A DNA stretch of 64,000 nt from Lachnospiraceae bacterium (GTDB taxonomy: Bacteria; Bacillota; Clostridia; Lachnospirales; Anaerotignaceae). The translations under genes were made by a program, and so were the position numbers. Location of the stretch: NCBI GenBank assembly GCA_910576545.1, contig CAJTKM010000003.1, positions 1 to 64,000 on the forward strand, read 5' to 3'. Under the pieces are notes generated by a model. That model did no database searches. It was not told the origin of the DNA and saw only the letters and a list, made by a program, of their open reading frames with translations. Below are positions 25,056-33,760 of the stretch, piece after piece (position 1 is the first letter of the stretch; every line of letters begins with the position of its first letter).

Positions 25056-26708
25056 ATGTCAAATTATTACGATTATAGAGAAGTAAAGGTTATGATCGCT
25101 CATAAACTTATGAGCATGGAAGGCTGGAAGGTGTACGGATATACACCAAATGAAAGTGACAGCATGACGGACTACTGGAGTCCAGCACATTGGGACGGAG
25201 TAGCAGAAAAGAATGGCTATATTCTTTGCGTTAATGTGTACGGAGAAGCAAAACCGCAAGAAATCAGGAAGTACAACTATGCAGCTTTTACATATGATAA
25301 AAATATCGCTGATAAGATCGCAAAATTGGAAGCTATGACTGTTGAGCGTGGAGCATCGGAAACAGAGGAGGCAAGCGCAAAACTTTCTATTGAGCGGTTG
25401 AAACGTAAAGCGGAGGAAGCGAGTGAAAACAAAGAAAAGTATATTGTTACTGGTGTAATTCCTGGGCATATGGCACACCCGACACGCATGAACTGGCATA
25501 TTGAAAAAGATGGTGTCATCATTGCAAAGGGCAATGGGATTTTGAAATACAGCAAACTTTACAATTACTACAATTATTCGCATTATATGAAAGATTTGGA
25601 TTCTTATAAAGCGGACAAGGAATCCTATGCGGAAGAACATACTCAGGATTTAATCAATCGCAGATATTACCCTAACGAAGAAAACGCGCAAAAAGCGACA
25701 GAAAGACATATTGAAGAACTGGAAAAAGACATAAAGCTGATGGAACAATTTGAAAAGTTTATCAATAAGATTGATACTACTTGTGGTAGCCTTATCGGGA
25801 AGGGTGACGGGATTGTATACGAAAAAGTAACCGTTACTGAGTATAAGACGGAAATAAAGCCCGTAGAAACTGCAAGCGGAGAAATCAAAGAAGGACAGCT
25901 TTTTATCTTGAAATCCAATTTTAATTATGGATGTAGAAAAGGGCTAGTTTACCGTATCCATGAAACGGAGTACAACGGTAAAAAGACGTATCACGCTTAT
26001 AAACTCAACGGAAAACTTACAAAGGAATGCAAAGGACAAGCAAAGCAAAGTAATTATTGGTTTATTGGAACAAAAGAAAGTAATTACCTTGCAAAATGGA
26101 TTGAAAAGGGCTCGATTGCATGGTGTGAATTGCAGGAAGTAAAAACGCCGTATGAAGTAGAAAAGGTAGTCAAGAAAACAATCAAGGCTGAGAACGTGAA
26201 GGAAACGCCCGCAACGCCATCTGCGCAGCAAGCGGGAGTCAGCTTTGAAAATTGTACTTATGAAATTGTGGAGGACGTTGACACACGAACAGATGAAAAA
26301 ATTTGGCTTGTGAAAATAAAACAGCAGCTTTCAAAAGAGGAATATTCGCAAGTTAATAAATACATCCGTTCCATTGGTGGATATTATTCCCGATACAAAA
26401 AAGCGTTTCTTTTCCGTCAAAATCCAGCGGAAAAACTAAAAGGGGAAAATCTGGATAGCAAAGAAGAAAGTACAGATTGTACAATGGAAAATGAAACCCC
26501 AAAGGAAAAGCTGTATTACAGTGTAACAGAAGATATCCATACAAAAACGGGTGATAAAATCTGGATTGTGAAACCTGAAAAAGCATTAAACAAGGCAGAT
26601 TTTGCAGAAGTCAAGCGGAAATTTGCAACGTTACAAGGATGGTACAGCTCATATGTAAAGGGCTTTATTTTCAAATATGATCCAACTGAAAAGCTAAAAT
26701 CTGCATAA
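25056..26708 (+). CDS. Large protein with two C-terminal repeats, unknown
   Basis: 550 residues. The N-terminal 190 include a Tyr-rich stretch (NYYNYSHYM). The middle has a coiled-coil segment (about 105-130 and 215-245). The C-terminus carries two copies of a 60-residue module (IWLVKIKQQLSKEEYSQVNKYI...GGYYSRYKKAFLF and IWIVKPEKALNKADFAEVKRKF...GWYSSYVKGFIF), the kind of small domain found in the multi-domain polyvalent proteins of phages and conjugative elements. ATG has AGAAGGGGG upstream. It lies two genes upstream of a DUF4942-type methyltransferase. Confidence 0.6.
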   Translation: MSNYYDYREVKVMIAHKLMSMEGWKVYGYTPNESDSMTDYWSPAHWDGVAEKNGYILCVNVYGEAKPQEIRKYNYAAFTYDKNIADKIAKLEAMTVERGASETEEASAKLSIERLKRKAEEASENKEKYIVTGVIPGHMAHPTRMNWHIEKDGVIIAKGNGILKYSKLYNYYNYSHYMKDLDSYKADKESYAEEHTQDLINRRYYPNEENAQKATERHIEELEKDIKLMEQFEKFINKIDTTCGSLIGKGDGIVYEKVTVTEYKTEIKPVETASGEIKEGQLFILKSNFNYGCRKGLVYRIHETEYNGKKTYHAYKLNGKLTKECKGQAKQSNYWFIGTKESNYLAKWIEKGSIAWCELQEVKTPYEVEKVVKKTIKAENVKETPATPSAQQAGVSFENCTYEIVEDVDTRTDEKIWLVKIKQQLSKEEYSQVNKYIRSIGGYYSRYKKAFLFRQNPAEKLKGENLDSKEESTDCTMENETPKEKLYYSVTEDIHTKTGDKIWIVKPEKALNKADFAEVKRKFATLQGWYSSYVKGFIFKYDPTEKLKSA

Positions 26709-26713
26709 ACAAC

Positions 26714-26742
26714 TTGAAAGTGTTCTAAAAATACTATATAAT
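26714..26742 (+). promoter_or_regulatory. Promoter of the XRE gene
   Basis: TTGAAA (26714) and TATAAT (26737), 17-bp spacer. Transcription from about 26749 leaves a leader of about 25 bases, so the XRE start must lie in 26760-26780, where only ATA (or a GTG inside the ribosome site) is available. Confidence 0.8.
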
Positions 26743-26773
26743 AGTAGTCAACAAATAAAAAGGAGTGATACAT

Positions 26774-26983
26774 ATAACACTACAACAGAGAGTAAAAGCA
26801 TCTTGTGAACTTGCCGGAATGAGTTTGACGGAATTAGCTGGAAAACTTGGAATGTCTCAGCAAAATCTTTCTAAACGCTTAAAAGTTGGCAAATTTACAC
26901 AAGAAGAACTTGAAGAAATTGCTAAAGCATTAGGAGCAAAGTATGTTTCTAGTTTTGAATTTCCCAACGGTACACGGATTTAA
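26774..26983 (+). CDS. XRE-family regulator with ATA start
   Basis: 69 residues: TLQQRVKASCELAGMSLTELAGKLGMSQQNLSKRLKVGKFTQEELEEIAKALG is a complete helix-turn-helix domain with its usual beginning. ATA 26774 takes the place of the expected ATG, exactly 8 bases after AAAAAGGAG; the only usual codon is GTG 26765, which is part of the ribosome site. A terminator follows. Palindromes ACAACYAAAAAGTTGT downstream (27032, 27072) overlap the next promoter and are likely targets. Confidence 0.75.
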   Translation: MTLQQRVKASCELAGMSLTELAGKLGMSQQNLSKRLKVGKFTQEELEEIAKALGAKYVSSFEFPNGTRI

Positions 26984-27020
26984 AAGCATTGTCTAGCACA
27001 TTTAGACAGTGCTTTTATTT
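26982..27020 (+). terminator. Rho-independent terminator
   Basis: AAAAGCATTGTCT/AGACAGTGCTTTT stem (26982-26994 with 27004-27016) followed by ATTTT. Confidence 0.8.
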
Positions 27021-27031
27021 TACTCATTTAT

Positions 27032-27113
27032 ACAACTAAAAAGTTGTAAAAATATACTAAAAAGCATTGACACAACCAAAAAGTTGTGATAATATATAGT
27101 TGTATAAAACAAC
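27032..27113 (+). promoter_or_regulatory. Promoter with three operator-like palindromes
   Basis: ACAACTAAAAAGTTGT (27032-27047) and ACAACCAAAAAGTTGT (27072-27087) are 40 bp apart, and GTTGTATAAAACAAC is at 27099-27113. A promoter TTGACA (27067) - 17 bp - TAATAT (27090) is overlapped by the second palindrome. The arrangement fits repression, probably by the XRE protein encoded just upstream. Confidence 0.65.
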
Positions 27114-27345
27114 CAAATAGTTTTTTGTTATAATTCTATAAACTGGGTGGTTAGCCAGAATAAAAGCCCATATGCAGCGAAATAGTCCTACGGTTTGAGA
27201 AATCACCGCAACTTGAAAAAGTAGACATATGAAAAAGCAGAAGCGTTATAACGTGCTAATATTGTGTTGCAAGTCACAAATGAAAGAAAACGGAGTAAAA
27301 CGTTACTGCAAGTAGAATATATAAAAAATGTTTAAAGGAGGATTA
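27114..27345 (+). other. Long non-coding leader of the HNH gene
   Basis: About 235 transcribed bases without a believable frame precede the endonuclease gene. Small stems are visible (CGTTATAACG, AACG-GAGTAAAA-CGTT, GGT-TTGAGAAATC-ACC, ACTTG/CAAGT), suggesting a structured 5' region. No group I intron core could be recognised. Confidence 0.4.
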
Positions 27346-27348
27346 TTT

Positions 27349-28032
27349 TTGGGAAGAAAATATATTGATTTAATAGGAAAAAGATTTGGAAGATTAACCG
27401 TAATTGAGCTTGTTGGGAAAGATAAAAGCTATAATAAATTATATAAATGTAGATGTGAATGTGGAAATTTTAAAATAGTACCACAGGATAGATTGGTAAC
27501 TGGAAAGACTAAAAGTTGTGGTTGTTTGAAGAAAGAACGATTGACTAAACATGGAAAGAGTAGAACAAAATTATATGATGTTCATCAACAAATGTTAGCA
27601 AGATGCTATAATCCTAATTCCAAGAATTATGAAAAGTATGGGAAATATGGAATTACCGTATGTGATGAATGGAGAAATGAGAATGGGTTTAGTAATTTTT
27701 ATGATTGGTCAATGTTGAATGGTTATTCTGAAGGATTAACTATAGACAGAATTAATACATATGGAAATTATGAGCCTAATAATTGTAGATGGGCGGATTA
27801 TGAAACGCAAAACACTAATTTGAAAATGTTGAAAAATAACAAAAGTGGCTATAGAGGCTGTTTCTATTTAAAGAAGTATAATAAATGGTTGGCAAATATA
27901 TCAATCAATAATAAATCAGTGCATATAGGAACTTATGAAACATTAAAAGAATGTGTTGATGCAAGAAATAAATATATTGATGATAATAAGTTGCCACATC
28001 AAAAAAATATTTGGAGGGGTGAAGATGTTTGA
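27349..28032 (+). CDS. HNH/AP2-type mobile endonuclease
   Basis: 227 residues from TTG 27349, 7 bases after AAAGGAGG. Domains: GKRFGRLTVIE start, zinc ribbon CRCECGN...SCGCLKK (35-62), HNH nuclease (GYSEGLTIDRINTYGNYEPN, where D-R-I-N and N-C-R-W are the usual marks), and an AP2 DNA-binding domain (SGYRGCFYLKKYNKWLANIS). A common free-standing homing-type enzyme of phages. Its end overlaps the next gene by 8 bases. Confidence 0.88.
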   Translation: MGRKYIDLIGKRFGRLTVIELVGKDKSYNKLYKCRCECGNFKIVPQDRLVTGKTKSCGCLKKERLTKHGKSRTKLYDVHQQMLARCYNPNSKNYEKYGKYGITVCDEWRNENGFSNFYDWSMLNGYSEGLTIDRINTYGNYEPNNCRWADYETQNTNLKMLKNNKSGYRGCFYLKKYNKWLANISINNKSVHIGTYETLKECVDARNKYIDDNKLPHQKNIWRGEDV

Positions 28033-29659
28033 AAAAATAAACGGATTTTATCCGACACCTAAAAATCTTATTGAAAAAATGCTTTCTGGATTAGATTTTA
28101 AAATGATTAAAAACATTTTGGAACCATCGGCAGGTAAAGGTAATATTGTTGACGAATTGAGAAAAAAAGAACAATTGTTCTCAAGTACATATAATAAATT
28201 TTCTTTTGATATTGATTGTATAGAAATCGATCGGGATTTGCGATACATATTAAAAGGGAAGAATTATCGTGTTGTTCATAATGATTTTCTTACATATAGC
28301 ACAATGAAGGAATATGATTTAATTATAATGAATCCTATTTTCACTGATGGATGTAAACACCTGCTAAAAGCGTTGAGGATGCAGGAAAGAAACGGGGGCA
28401 TTGTTGTCTGTCTTCTTAATGCGGAAACTTTAAAAAATCCGCATACGAAAGAAAGACAGGACTTAAAACGGAAACTTACAGAATATAACGCTAAAATAGA
28501 GTTTATACAAGATGCTTTCTTGGATGCAGAACGGAAAACAGCGGTTGAAATTGCGCTTGTAAAAGTTCAATTGCCAGAAGTAAAGAGAGAATCTTTTATT
28601 TTGGAAGGACTCAGAGAAGCCAAGTATGCAGAAGAATATCATACTAACGATAATACGCAATTAGTAGATGGAGATTTTTTTAAAGCCATTGTGAACCAAT
28701 TTCAATTAGAAGTGGAAGCAGGCATTAAACTGATCAAAGAATATTTTGCGATGCAGCCACTTATATTATCTTCGTTTGAAAAAGATGAAGAAACAGGCGA
28801 AACAGTTCAGAAGGGAGGTTGTATGCTTTCAATGAAAAGCGGTAAAAATGGGCTTTCTGTGAATGAATACATTAAGTCTGTGCGAAGAAAATACTGGACA
28901 GCACTTTTTAGAAATCCTAAATTTATAGGACAGCTTACAAACAATCTGCAAAGAGATTTTTATAATAAGCTGGAAAATCTAAGCGATTATGATTTTTCAC
29001 TTTATAACATCTATCAATTAAAAATTGATATGCAGGAAAAAGTCGGAAAAGGGATTGAAGATACTATAATGGAACTTTTTGACGAATTAAGCCATAAATA
29101 TTATTACTATGACGAAACGTCAAATAATATCCATTATTATAATGGCTGGAAAACTAACAAATCATGGATTATCAACAAAAAAGTAATTATTCCGCTCAGA
29201 GGTTTTTATGATATGCAATATTCTTGGGGGAGATTTTATCCAACACGATGTGAAGTAATAAATAAACTGCAAGATATTGAAAAATGCCTGAATTACCTTG
29301 ACGGTGGTTTGACAGATGCCGTTGATTTGGAAAAGGCATTGCAGTTTGCGGAAGAATACGGAGAAACAAAGAATATTCAGTTAAAGTATTTTACTGTAAC
29401 ATTTTTTAAGAAAGGGACATGCCATATCACTTTTACAAATGAAGAATTATTGAAGAAATTTAATATTTTTGGAAGCCAGAAAAAAGGCTGGCTGCCTCCG
29501 TCTTATGGCAAGAAAGCCTATCGGGATATGTCAACAGAGGAAAAAGCAGTTGTAAATGCGTTTGACGGCGAAGAGGAATACAACAAGGTTGTTGCAAATC
29601 AAAAGTATTATCTTTTTAGTGGAAATACTTTGAATCTTTTAGAAGAAAAAACAGCATGA
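28025..29659 (+). CDS. DNA methyltransferase of the DUF4942 type
   Basis: 544 residues from ATG 28025 (GGAGGGGTGAAG before it). Residues 1-190: SAM-binding motif EPSAGKGNIVDEL, acidic end of strand 2 (DCIEIDRDL), and catalytic-loop motif IMNPIF, where the usual NPPF/NPPY has Ile. The rest matches the DUF4942 region common in large clostridial elements, with YYDETSNNIHYYNGWKTN. Substitution in NPPF may change or weaken activity. Possible roles: adenine methylation for protection from restriction or gene control. Confidence 0.75.
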   Translation: MFEKINGFYPTPKNLIEKMLSGLDFKMIKNILEPSAGKGNIVDELRKKEQLFSSTYNKFSFDIDCIEIDRDLRYILKGKNYRVVHNDFLTYSTMKEYDLIIMNPIFTDGCKHLLKALRMQERNGGIVVCLLNAETLKNPHTKERQDLKRKLTEYNAKIEFIQDAFLDAERKTAVEIALVKVQLPEVKRESFILEGLREAKYAEEYHTNDNTQLVDGDFFKAIVNQFQLEVEAGIKLIKEYFAMQPLILSSFEKDEETGETVQKGGCMLSMKSGKNGLSVNEYIKSVRRKYWTALFRNPKFIGQLTNNLQRDFYNKLENLSDYDFSLYNIYQLKIDMQEKVGKGIEDTIMELFDELSHKYYYYDETSNNIHYYNGWKTNKSWIINKKVIIPLRGFYDMQYSWGRFYPTRCEVINKLQDIEKCLNYLDGGLTDAVDLEKALQFAEEYGETKNIQLKYFTVTFFKKGTCHITFTNEELLKKFNIFGSQKKGWLPPSYGKKAYRDMSTEEKAVVNAFDGEEEYNKVVANQKYYLFSGNTLNLLEEKTA

Positions 29660-29691
29660 TTGAATCGAAGTATACAAGGAGGAAAATAAAA

Positions 29692-29787
29692 ATGAGTGAT
29701 TATGAAAAAAGGTTATGGTATGCGCTTTTTCTTAGCATTGTAAAAAAAATGTCGGCGGAGGATTCGCTTCATGCTATGGGTCTGTAA
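29692..29787 (+). CDS. Very small protein, unknown
   Basis: 31 residues (MSDYEKRLWYALFLSIVKKM), one amphipathic or membrane-like helix. ATG follows AAGGAGGAAAATAAAA, a perfect ribosome site, which is the main support. Located between the methyltransferase and the next small gene. Confidence 0.45.
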   Translation: MSDYEKRLWYALFLSIVKKMSAEDSLHAMGL

Positions 29788-29815
29788 GTATAGATTATTG
29801 AATGGAGGGATTTTT

Positions 29816-30046
29816 ATGTTTGACTTTAGGATTATTGTAATGCCTGATGGAACACAAATCATTGACCGCAACTTGCAAACACCGTACAATGCCTTGACGC
29901 ACGTCAGGATGCTTGATTACATAGAAGTTGAGAAACAGCTTGCCTTTGTGGATAGACAGCGGAGAATGGCGCAGAGGGCGCAAAAAAGAAGAGTGTTAAA
30001 GAATAAAATGTTTTACAAATTGGCTCATATATGCGGTATTGTATAA
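29816..30046 (+). CDS. Small basic protein, unknown
   Basis: 76 residues from ATG 29816 (GGAGGGATTTTT before it). Strand-rich start (FDFRIIVMPDGTQIIDRNLQTP) and a Lys/Arg-rich helical end (RRMAQRAQKRRVLKNK), suggesting nucleic-acid contact. No family recognised. Confidence 0.55.
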   Translation: MFDFRIIVMPDGTQIIDRNLQTPYNALTHVRMLDYIEVEKQLAFVDRQRRMAQRAQKRRVLKNKMFYKLAHICGIV

Positions 30047-30358
30047 TAGAAAATCATGGGTATTGTGATTAAAATACCCATGAAACCTGTTTTGTGGTGC
30101 TAATCAAGAACAAATATGGCAGTGGAGAAAGTCCGTTGAAGGTTGCTTTTGATGAATCTGTACAGGAAGATGGAAAGGATTAGTTAAATGGAGTTGGAGG
30201 AACAGCCGCAATCTTATTTATAGCCTTAAATCAGCGCATATGCAAATAAGTATGTGCGCTGCATTAAGTTCTTAAATAAGGCAAATTGACACTATAAAAA
30301 TAGAATAGGCAAGTGACAAATGAAAATGTTACCTGTTTCTATTATGGAGGTAAATGAT
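30047..30358 (+). other. Non-coding gap with hairpin and a protein-end remnant
   Basis: A perfect 10-bp hairpin CATGGGTATT/AATACCCATG lies at 30055-30082. A 28-codon open stretch at 30097-30183 (VLIKNKYGSGESPLKVAFDE) reads like the last residues of a larger protein without its front, possibly a helicase-type end. A second stem CAGCGCATA/TGTGCGCTG lies about 30235-30264. It looks like a scar of deleted genes. Confidence 0.4.
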
Positions 30359-31180
30359 ATGAAAATTAGCGAAATCAATTTCGATTCTATCGAATCAGCA
30401 AGAAAAAAATGCATAACTTTTGCAAAGGACGGAAACACGGTTATAAGACCGTATAAAACGCTTTATTGTGTAGAAAAAATAACACATGATAAAACTCATG
30501 CAAATCTGTATATTGAAGTAGTCAAAAGTAAGGAACCATGGGAGGAAAACAGTTTTTACCTGTGGGATGATTTGGATGCAGTTTGCATCAGCTTAGGATG
30601 GATTTCCCACTATAATTCTTTAGAAGAATTTGTTAATCTGATAGATAAATATGAATATAAAGGCGTTGCAGGATTTTATAAACGTTTGGAAGTGTTGGAA
30701 CAGAACAATGATTATATTAATAAAGCTGATATTGCTGTGTGCAGCTTGCTCGGAAATATTGATCTTGCTAAACATTATTTTGATTATAGAGAAAATCAGA
30801 TTGCAGTAAACGCAGCCAGAAGGAAAGCTGAAATGGAGGAACGCAGACAGAAAGAAATAAAAGAGGAAGAAAAGCGGCTGGCACAGATAGAAAAAACGAT
30901 TGCGGATGCAGGATATAGAATCTACAAACAAGAGGACGTAGAAAATATAGAAGTTGAAGGAAAATCAATTGTAAATGCGCTAATGAAAAAATATGAAATT
31001 AAAGTACCTTTGCGGACGCAAGGATGGATAAATTCTAAGCTTGCAAGGATTGTATTTAAGGAATGGGGAATTTCATATATGTATTACGGAAAATCGCAAA
31101 AAGATAATAGTAAGGTGTTTAGAAAATATCTCATAGAACTTGAAAATGCAATCAATGAAAAAATGGCATTGCCATTCTGA
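30359..31180 (+). CDS. Protein of unknown function with coiled coil
   Basis: 273 residues from ATG 30359 (ATGGAGGTAAATGAT before it). N-terminal alpha/beta part, a charged coiled coil about 150-190 (AEMEERRQKEIKEEEKRLAQ), and a C-terminal domain with IVNALMKKYEIKVPLRTQGW. No known family. Promoter-like sequence is not clear; it begins a run of small plus-strand genes. Confidence 0.6.
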   Translation: MKISEINFDSIESARKKCITFAKDGNTVIRPYKTLYCVEKITHDKTHANLYIEVVKSKEPWEENSFYLWDDLDAVCISLGWISHYNSLEEFVNLIDKYEYKGVAGFYKRLEVLEQNNDYINKADIAVCSLLGNIDLAKHYFDYRENQIAVNAARRKAEMEERRQKEIKEEEKRLAQIEKTIADAGYRIYKQEDVENIEVEGKSIVNALMKKYEIKVPLRTQGWINSKLARIVFKEWGISYMYYGKSQKDNSKVFRKYLIELENAINEKMALPF

Positions 31181-31223
31181 AATAATACATTGATTGAAAG
31201 AATCGTTTGATCGGGAGGAAACA

Positions 31224-31508
31224 ATGAAAGAAGTATATAGAAATGATGATGTGATCGTTTACGATGGTTTTAAAGATGCCTTTGGAAAGAAAATGTTTGT
31301 TGTAATTCATGAAACATTGAATGAGTTAAGGATTTATAGTAAATATCCAGATTTTCAAAAGAGACGTAATGCTCTTGATCGTGAAAAATTAAAGCATGTA
31401 TGGACTCCTGAATATGGAATCGTGATTGATGTTACAGAATCTACAAAGATGAAAATAGAGAAATTATTTCCAGGATTTATTCATACAGAATGGCAGATTA
31501 TTGGCTAA
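31224..31508 (+). CDS. Small protein, unknown
   Basis: 94 residues from ATG 31224 (CGGGAGGAAAC before it), beta-rich with a basic middle (YSKYPDFQKRRNALDREKLK). No family recognised. Confidence 0.55.
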   Translation: MKEVYRNDDVIVYDGFKDAFGKKMFVVIHETLNELRIYSKYPDFQKRRNALDREKLKHVWTPEYGIVIDVTESTKMKIEKLFPGFIHTEWQIIG

Positions 31509-31545
31509 TATGCTATAATATATGATGGAAAGGAAAAAAATAGTC

Positions 31546-31743
31546 ATGAAAAAGGAAAAGCGGAATTATTATAATGAAATTGATGAAGCATTAAAAACTT
31601 ATGAGGATTTTAAACTATGGCATACAAAAGATATTGATTGGATTTGTAATAGAATTGATTGGTGTTGGAAATTCCATCATATAACAAAAGAGCAGATGGA
31701 AGAATTAGCTGATAGAGTTTGTAAGATTCTTGATAGGAGATAA
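31546..31743 (+). CDS. Small helical protein, unknown
   Basis: 65 residues; ATG 31546 after GGAAAGGAAA, an upstream in-frame ATG at 31525 is possible. Trp-rich middle (DIDWICNRIDWCWKFHH). Ends at a strong terminator. Confidence 0.5.
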   Translation: MKKEKRNYYNEIDEALKTYEDFKLWHTKDIDWICNRIDWCWKFHHITKEQMEELADRVCKILDRR

Positions 31744-31767
31744 AAATACATAATTATATAACCAGTT

Positions 31768-31805
31768 AAAAGGCATTAGCGGAAATATTCGTTAGTGCCT
31801 TTTAT
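31768..31805 (+). terminator. Rho-independent terminator
   Basis: 14-bp stem with two wobbles, AAAAGGCATTAGCG/CGTTAGTGCCTTTT (31768-31781 with 31790-31803). Confidence 0.75.
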
Positions 31806-31864
31806 AGTGGTTATAAATACAGATCAAATGGAGAAATAGATAAGTGGAAAGGATGGGTTTTATT

Positions 31865-32389
31865 ATGGGAAACAAAACATTATTAGAGAGATTTACAGAG
31901 ATTGCAAACAGTAGAAAAACGGAGATCGTGGAGTTGCAACACATATATTTGTTGAAGCAGATTGAAAACGAAATAGTTCAGGAGCGATTTAAAGAAGTAT
32001 GCAACAAGGTCTTAGCAGAAAATTCTTTTTACTCTGATCGTGATTGTGAACGAAGCAGAGGAGAAAATAAAATTTTCAAAGGGAATAGGATTCTTTCAAG
32101 TGATGATCAATGGTGTATGAGTACAGAAGATTATGACAGATTCTTGGAAATTTGCAGAAAGGAAAATTTTGTTGCTGGTCTTACATATGAAGATGGAAGA
32201 TATACTGAGGAAACTAATACAGAAAATCAGTTAAAAGATATTAAAGAGAAGTTGATCCGTTTGTCAGTAGAAATTTTACCTGATGATTTTCCCAATAAGA
32301 AGTTGCTTGAAGAAGCTATTGAGTACAGAGGACATAATTCATATAAGACAAGAGAAACACTTTTTGAGTTGGTTATGAAGCTGAAATAG
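31865..32389 (+). CDS. Helical protein, unknown
   Basis: 174 residues from ATG 31865 (GGAAAGGATGGG upstream). Mostly helical, acidic; no motif recognised. First gene of the unit 31865-33651 after a terminator. Confidence 0.55.
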   Translation: MGNKTLLERFTEIANSRKTEIVELQHIYLLKQIENEIVQERFKEVCNKVLAENSFYSDRDCERSRGENKIFKGNRILSSDDQWCMSTEDYDRFLEICRKENFVAGLTYEDGRYTEETNTENQLKDIKEKLIRLSVEILPDDFPNKKLLEEAIEYRGHNSYKTRETLFELVMKLK

Positions 32390-32406
32390 GGAGGATAGCA
32401 TTTAAT

Positions 32407-32613
32407 ATGAAGCGGAGGACATATAATAACGTTTTAAAAGCTGTGAGATTGATTCAGAAAAAGGGATATGAAAAGAAAGAATCTTTAGAAATGGCAATTA
32501 AAATATTTGATGAAATGGAATTACTTAATAATGGAATGTCTATTGAATGGAGAATTAACCAGATTGTAGATAAAGAAACATGGAAACGAGAAGCAGAACT
32601 GTATAAGTCTTGA
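32407..32613 (+). CDS. Small helical protein, unknown
   Basis: 68 residues, basic start (MKRRTYNNVLKAVRLIQKKG), likely nucleic-acid related but unrecognised. Weak upstream GGGAGG. Followed by a perfect intercistronic inverted repeat. Confidence 0.55.
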   Translation: MKRRTYNNVLKAVRLIQKKGYEKKESLEMAIKIFDEMELLNNGMSIEWRINQIVDKETWKREAELYKS

Positions 32614-32628
32614 AACAATGGTTTCAAG
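32609..32628 (+). repeat. Intercistronic inverted repeat CTTGAAAC-AATG-GTTTCAAG
   Basis: Perfect 8-bp arms overlapping the stop codon of one gene and 27 bp ahead of the next start. It is the clearest copy of a motif ((T)GAAA-4 to 6 bases-TTTCA(A)) seen in many gaps of the right arm. Confidence 0.6.
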
Positions 32629-32654
32629 TAAAAAATGAAAGGATGGTATGAGTT

Positions 32655-33032
32655 ATGGAAGAGATTAGAAATAAGGAATTAGAAAAGTTATTAGAAAATG
32701 CAGAAGGATTAGATTGGAGTTATACAATATATCAGGAACCAGAAGGAACATATAATGGATGGCATTGCGATGAAAGAAATTATGTTGAGTTGGAAAAATA
32801 TTCACCGGCTGGCGAAGATTTTAGCATGATTATTGATTTTGATATGGATGATCCAGTTCATTCTTTTATGGATGATTTGAAAGAATATTCAGAGGATTTT
32901 GATGTCGATGAACATGTTGAAATGTGGTTGCCCTCAAGAGGTAAGGGTGGTTGTCCTGGAAGTATTTCTGAGTTAGTACAAGATGCAGAAGCTATTAGAG
33001 ACATGATTGTTGAGTTGTATCAATATCTGTAA
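32655..33032 (+). CDS. Acidic protein, unknown
   Basis: 125 residues, strongly acidic, with Trp/Tyr residues (GLDWSYTIYQEPEGTYNGWH) and a C-terminal helix. No family recognised; it resembles small proteins abundant in clostridial mobile elements. Confidence 0.55.
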   Translation: MEEIRNKELEKLLENAEGLDWSYTIYQEPEGTYNGWHCDERNYVELEKYSPAGEDFSMIIDFDMDDPVHSFMDDLKEYSEDFDVDEHVEMWLPSRGKGGCPGSISELVQDAEAIRDMIVELYQYL

Positions 33033-33086
33033 TTCTATGGCAACGAAATAATGATTTTAAGTGGAGAAATGGAGGATTTTAATATT

Positions 33087-33377
33087 ATGAATAGAGATTT
33101 ATATGAGAATTGCAGACAACAAAATGTTTCTAGCGTTTTTGGTGCTAGAAGGGTGGACGGGACTCCGACAATTAACATTTTTTGTATTAATTGTTGTGAA
33201 GAAATTACAAACTTTTTTAAATGCTTGGATGTTTGGAAGTCAAACGGGAATAAGACAGAATATAATGTGACAGCTTTTGAAATTCCGAAAAGTCTTGCAC
33301 CTTTTGTAAAAAGTTTTGATATGGTGAGAATGTTACAAAGGTGGAATGTAATGTGTTTCGACTTTGACGATGTATAA
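33087..33377 (+). CDS. Small protein, unknown
   Basis: 96 residues from ATG 33087, 11 bases after GGAGG; ATG 33069 is also possible. Contains ARRVDGTPTINIFCINCCEEITNF; a Cys-Cys pair but no zinc motif. Not recognised. Confidence 0.5.
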   Translation: MNRDLYENCRQQNVSSVFGARRVDGTPTINIFCINCCEEITNFFKCLDVWKSNGNKTEYNVTAFEIPKSLAPFVKSFDMVRMLQRWNVMCFDFDDV

Positions 33378-33420
33378 GTCAATGAAAACACAATTTGATC
33401 AGGAACGGAGGGGAAATATT

Positions 33421-33651
33421 ATGGCGCGATATGGAATAAGCGTAAGAGAAATTTTAAAGAGAACTGTTATTGTGGAAGCAGAAAATCTTAAGGAAGCAAT
33501 TCGGAAGGTAGAAGAAGCAGTGGAACGTGAGGAAATTATTCTGGATGTGGATGATTATGATGAACGAGAGATTATACCATCTGAATATTTTGAAGGTGGA
33601 AAAGTACCTGATGGTAAAGATGTAAGTTACTATTGGCAGATTGGAAATTGA
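33421..33651 (+). CDS. DpnD/PcfM-like small protein
   Basis: 76 residues from ATG 33421 after GGAGGGG. The start (YGISVREILKRTVIVEAENLKEAIRKVE) has the strand-strand-helix pattern of the DpnD/PcfM C-terminal family found in conjugative and phage elements; function unknown. A second member is at 61972. Confidence 0.65.
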   Translation: MARYGISVREILKRTVIVEAENLKEAIRKVEEAVEREEIILDVDDYDEREIIPSEYFEGGKVPDGKDVSYYWQIGN

Positions 33652-33760
33652 TAAGAAGTAATTTTTCTATTTAACACTGTTGTATAATTTTGAAAATAAG
33701 CAAGTCAAATGGAGAAATGATTATTGGAAACAATATTTATTTCAAAGGAGGACTTGCTTA

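Noticed and set aside
27114-27345. Group I intron hosting the HNH gene
   Set aside because: No P3/P7 core sequence or split host gene could be found; the HNH gene has its own promoter and ribosome site.
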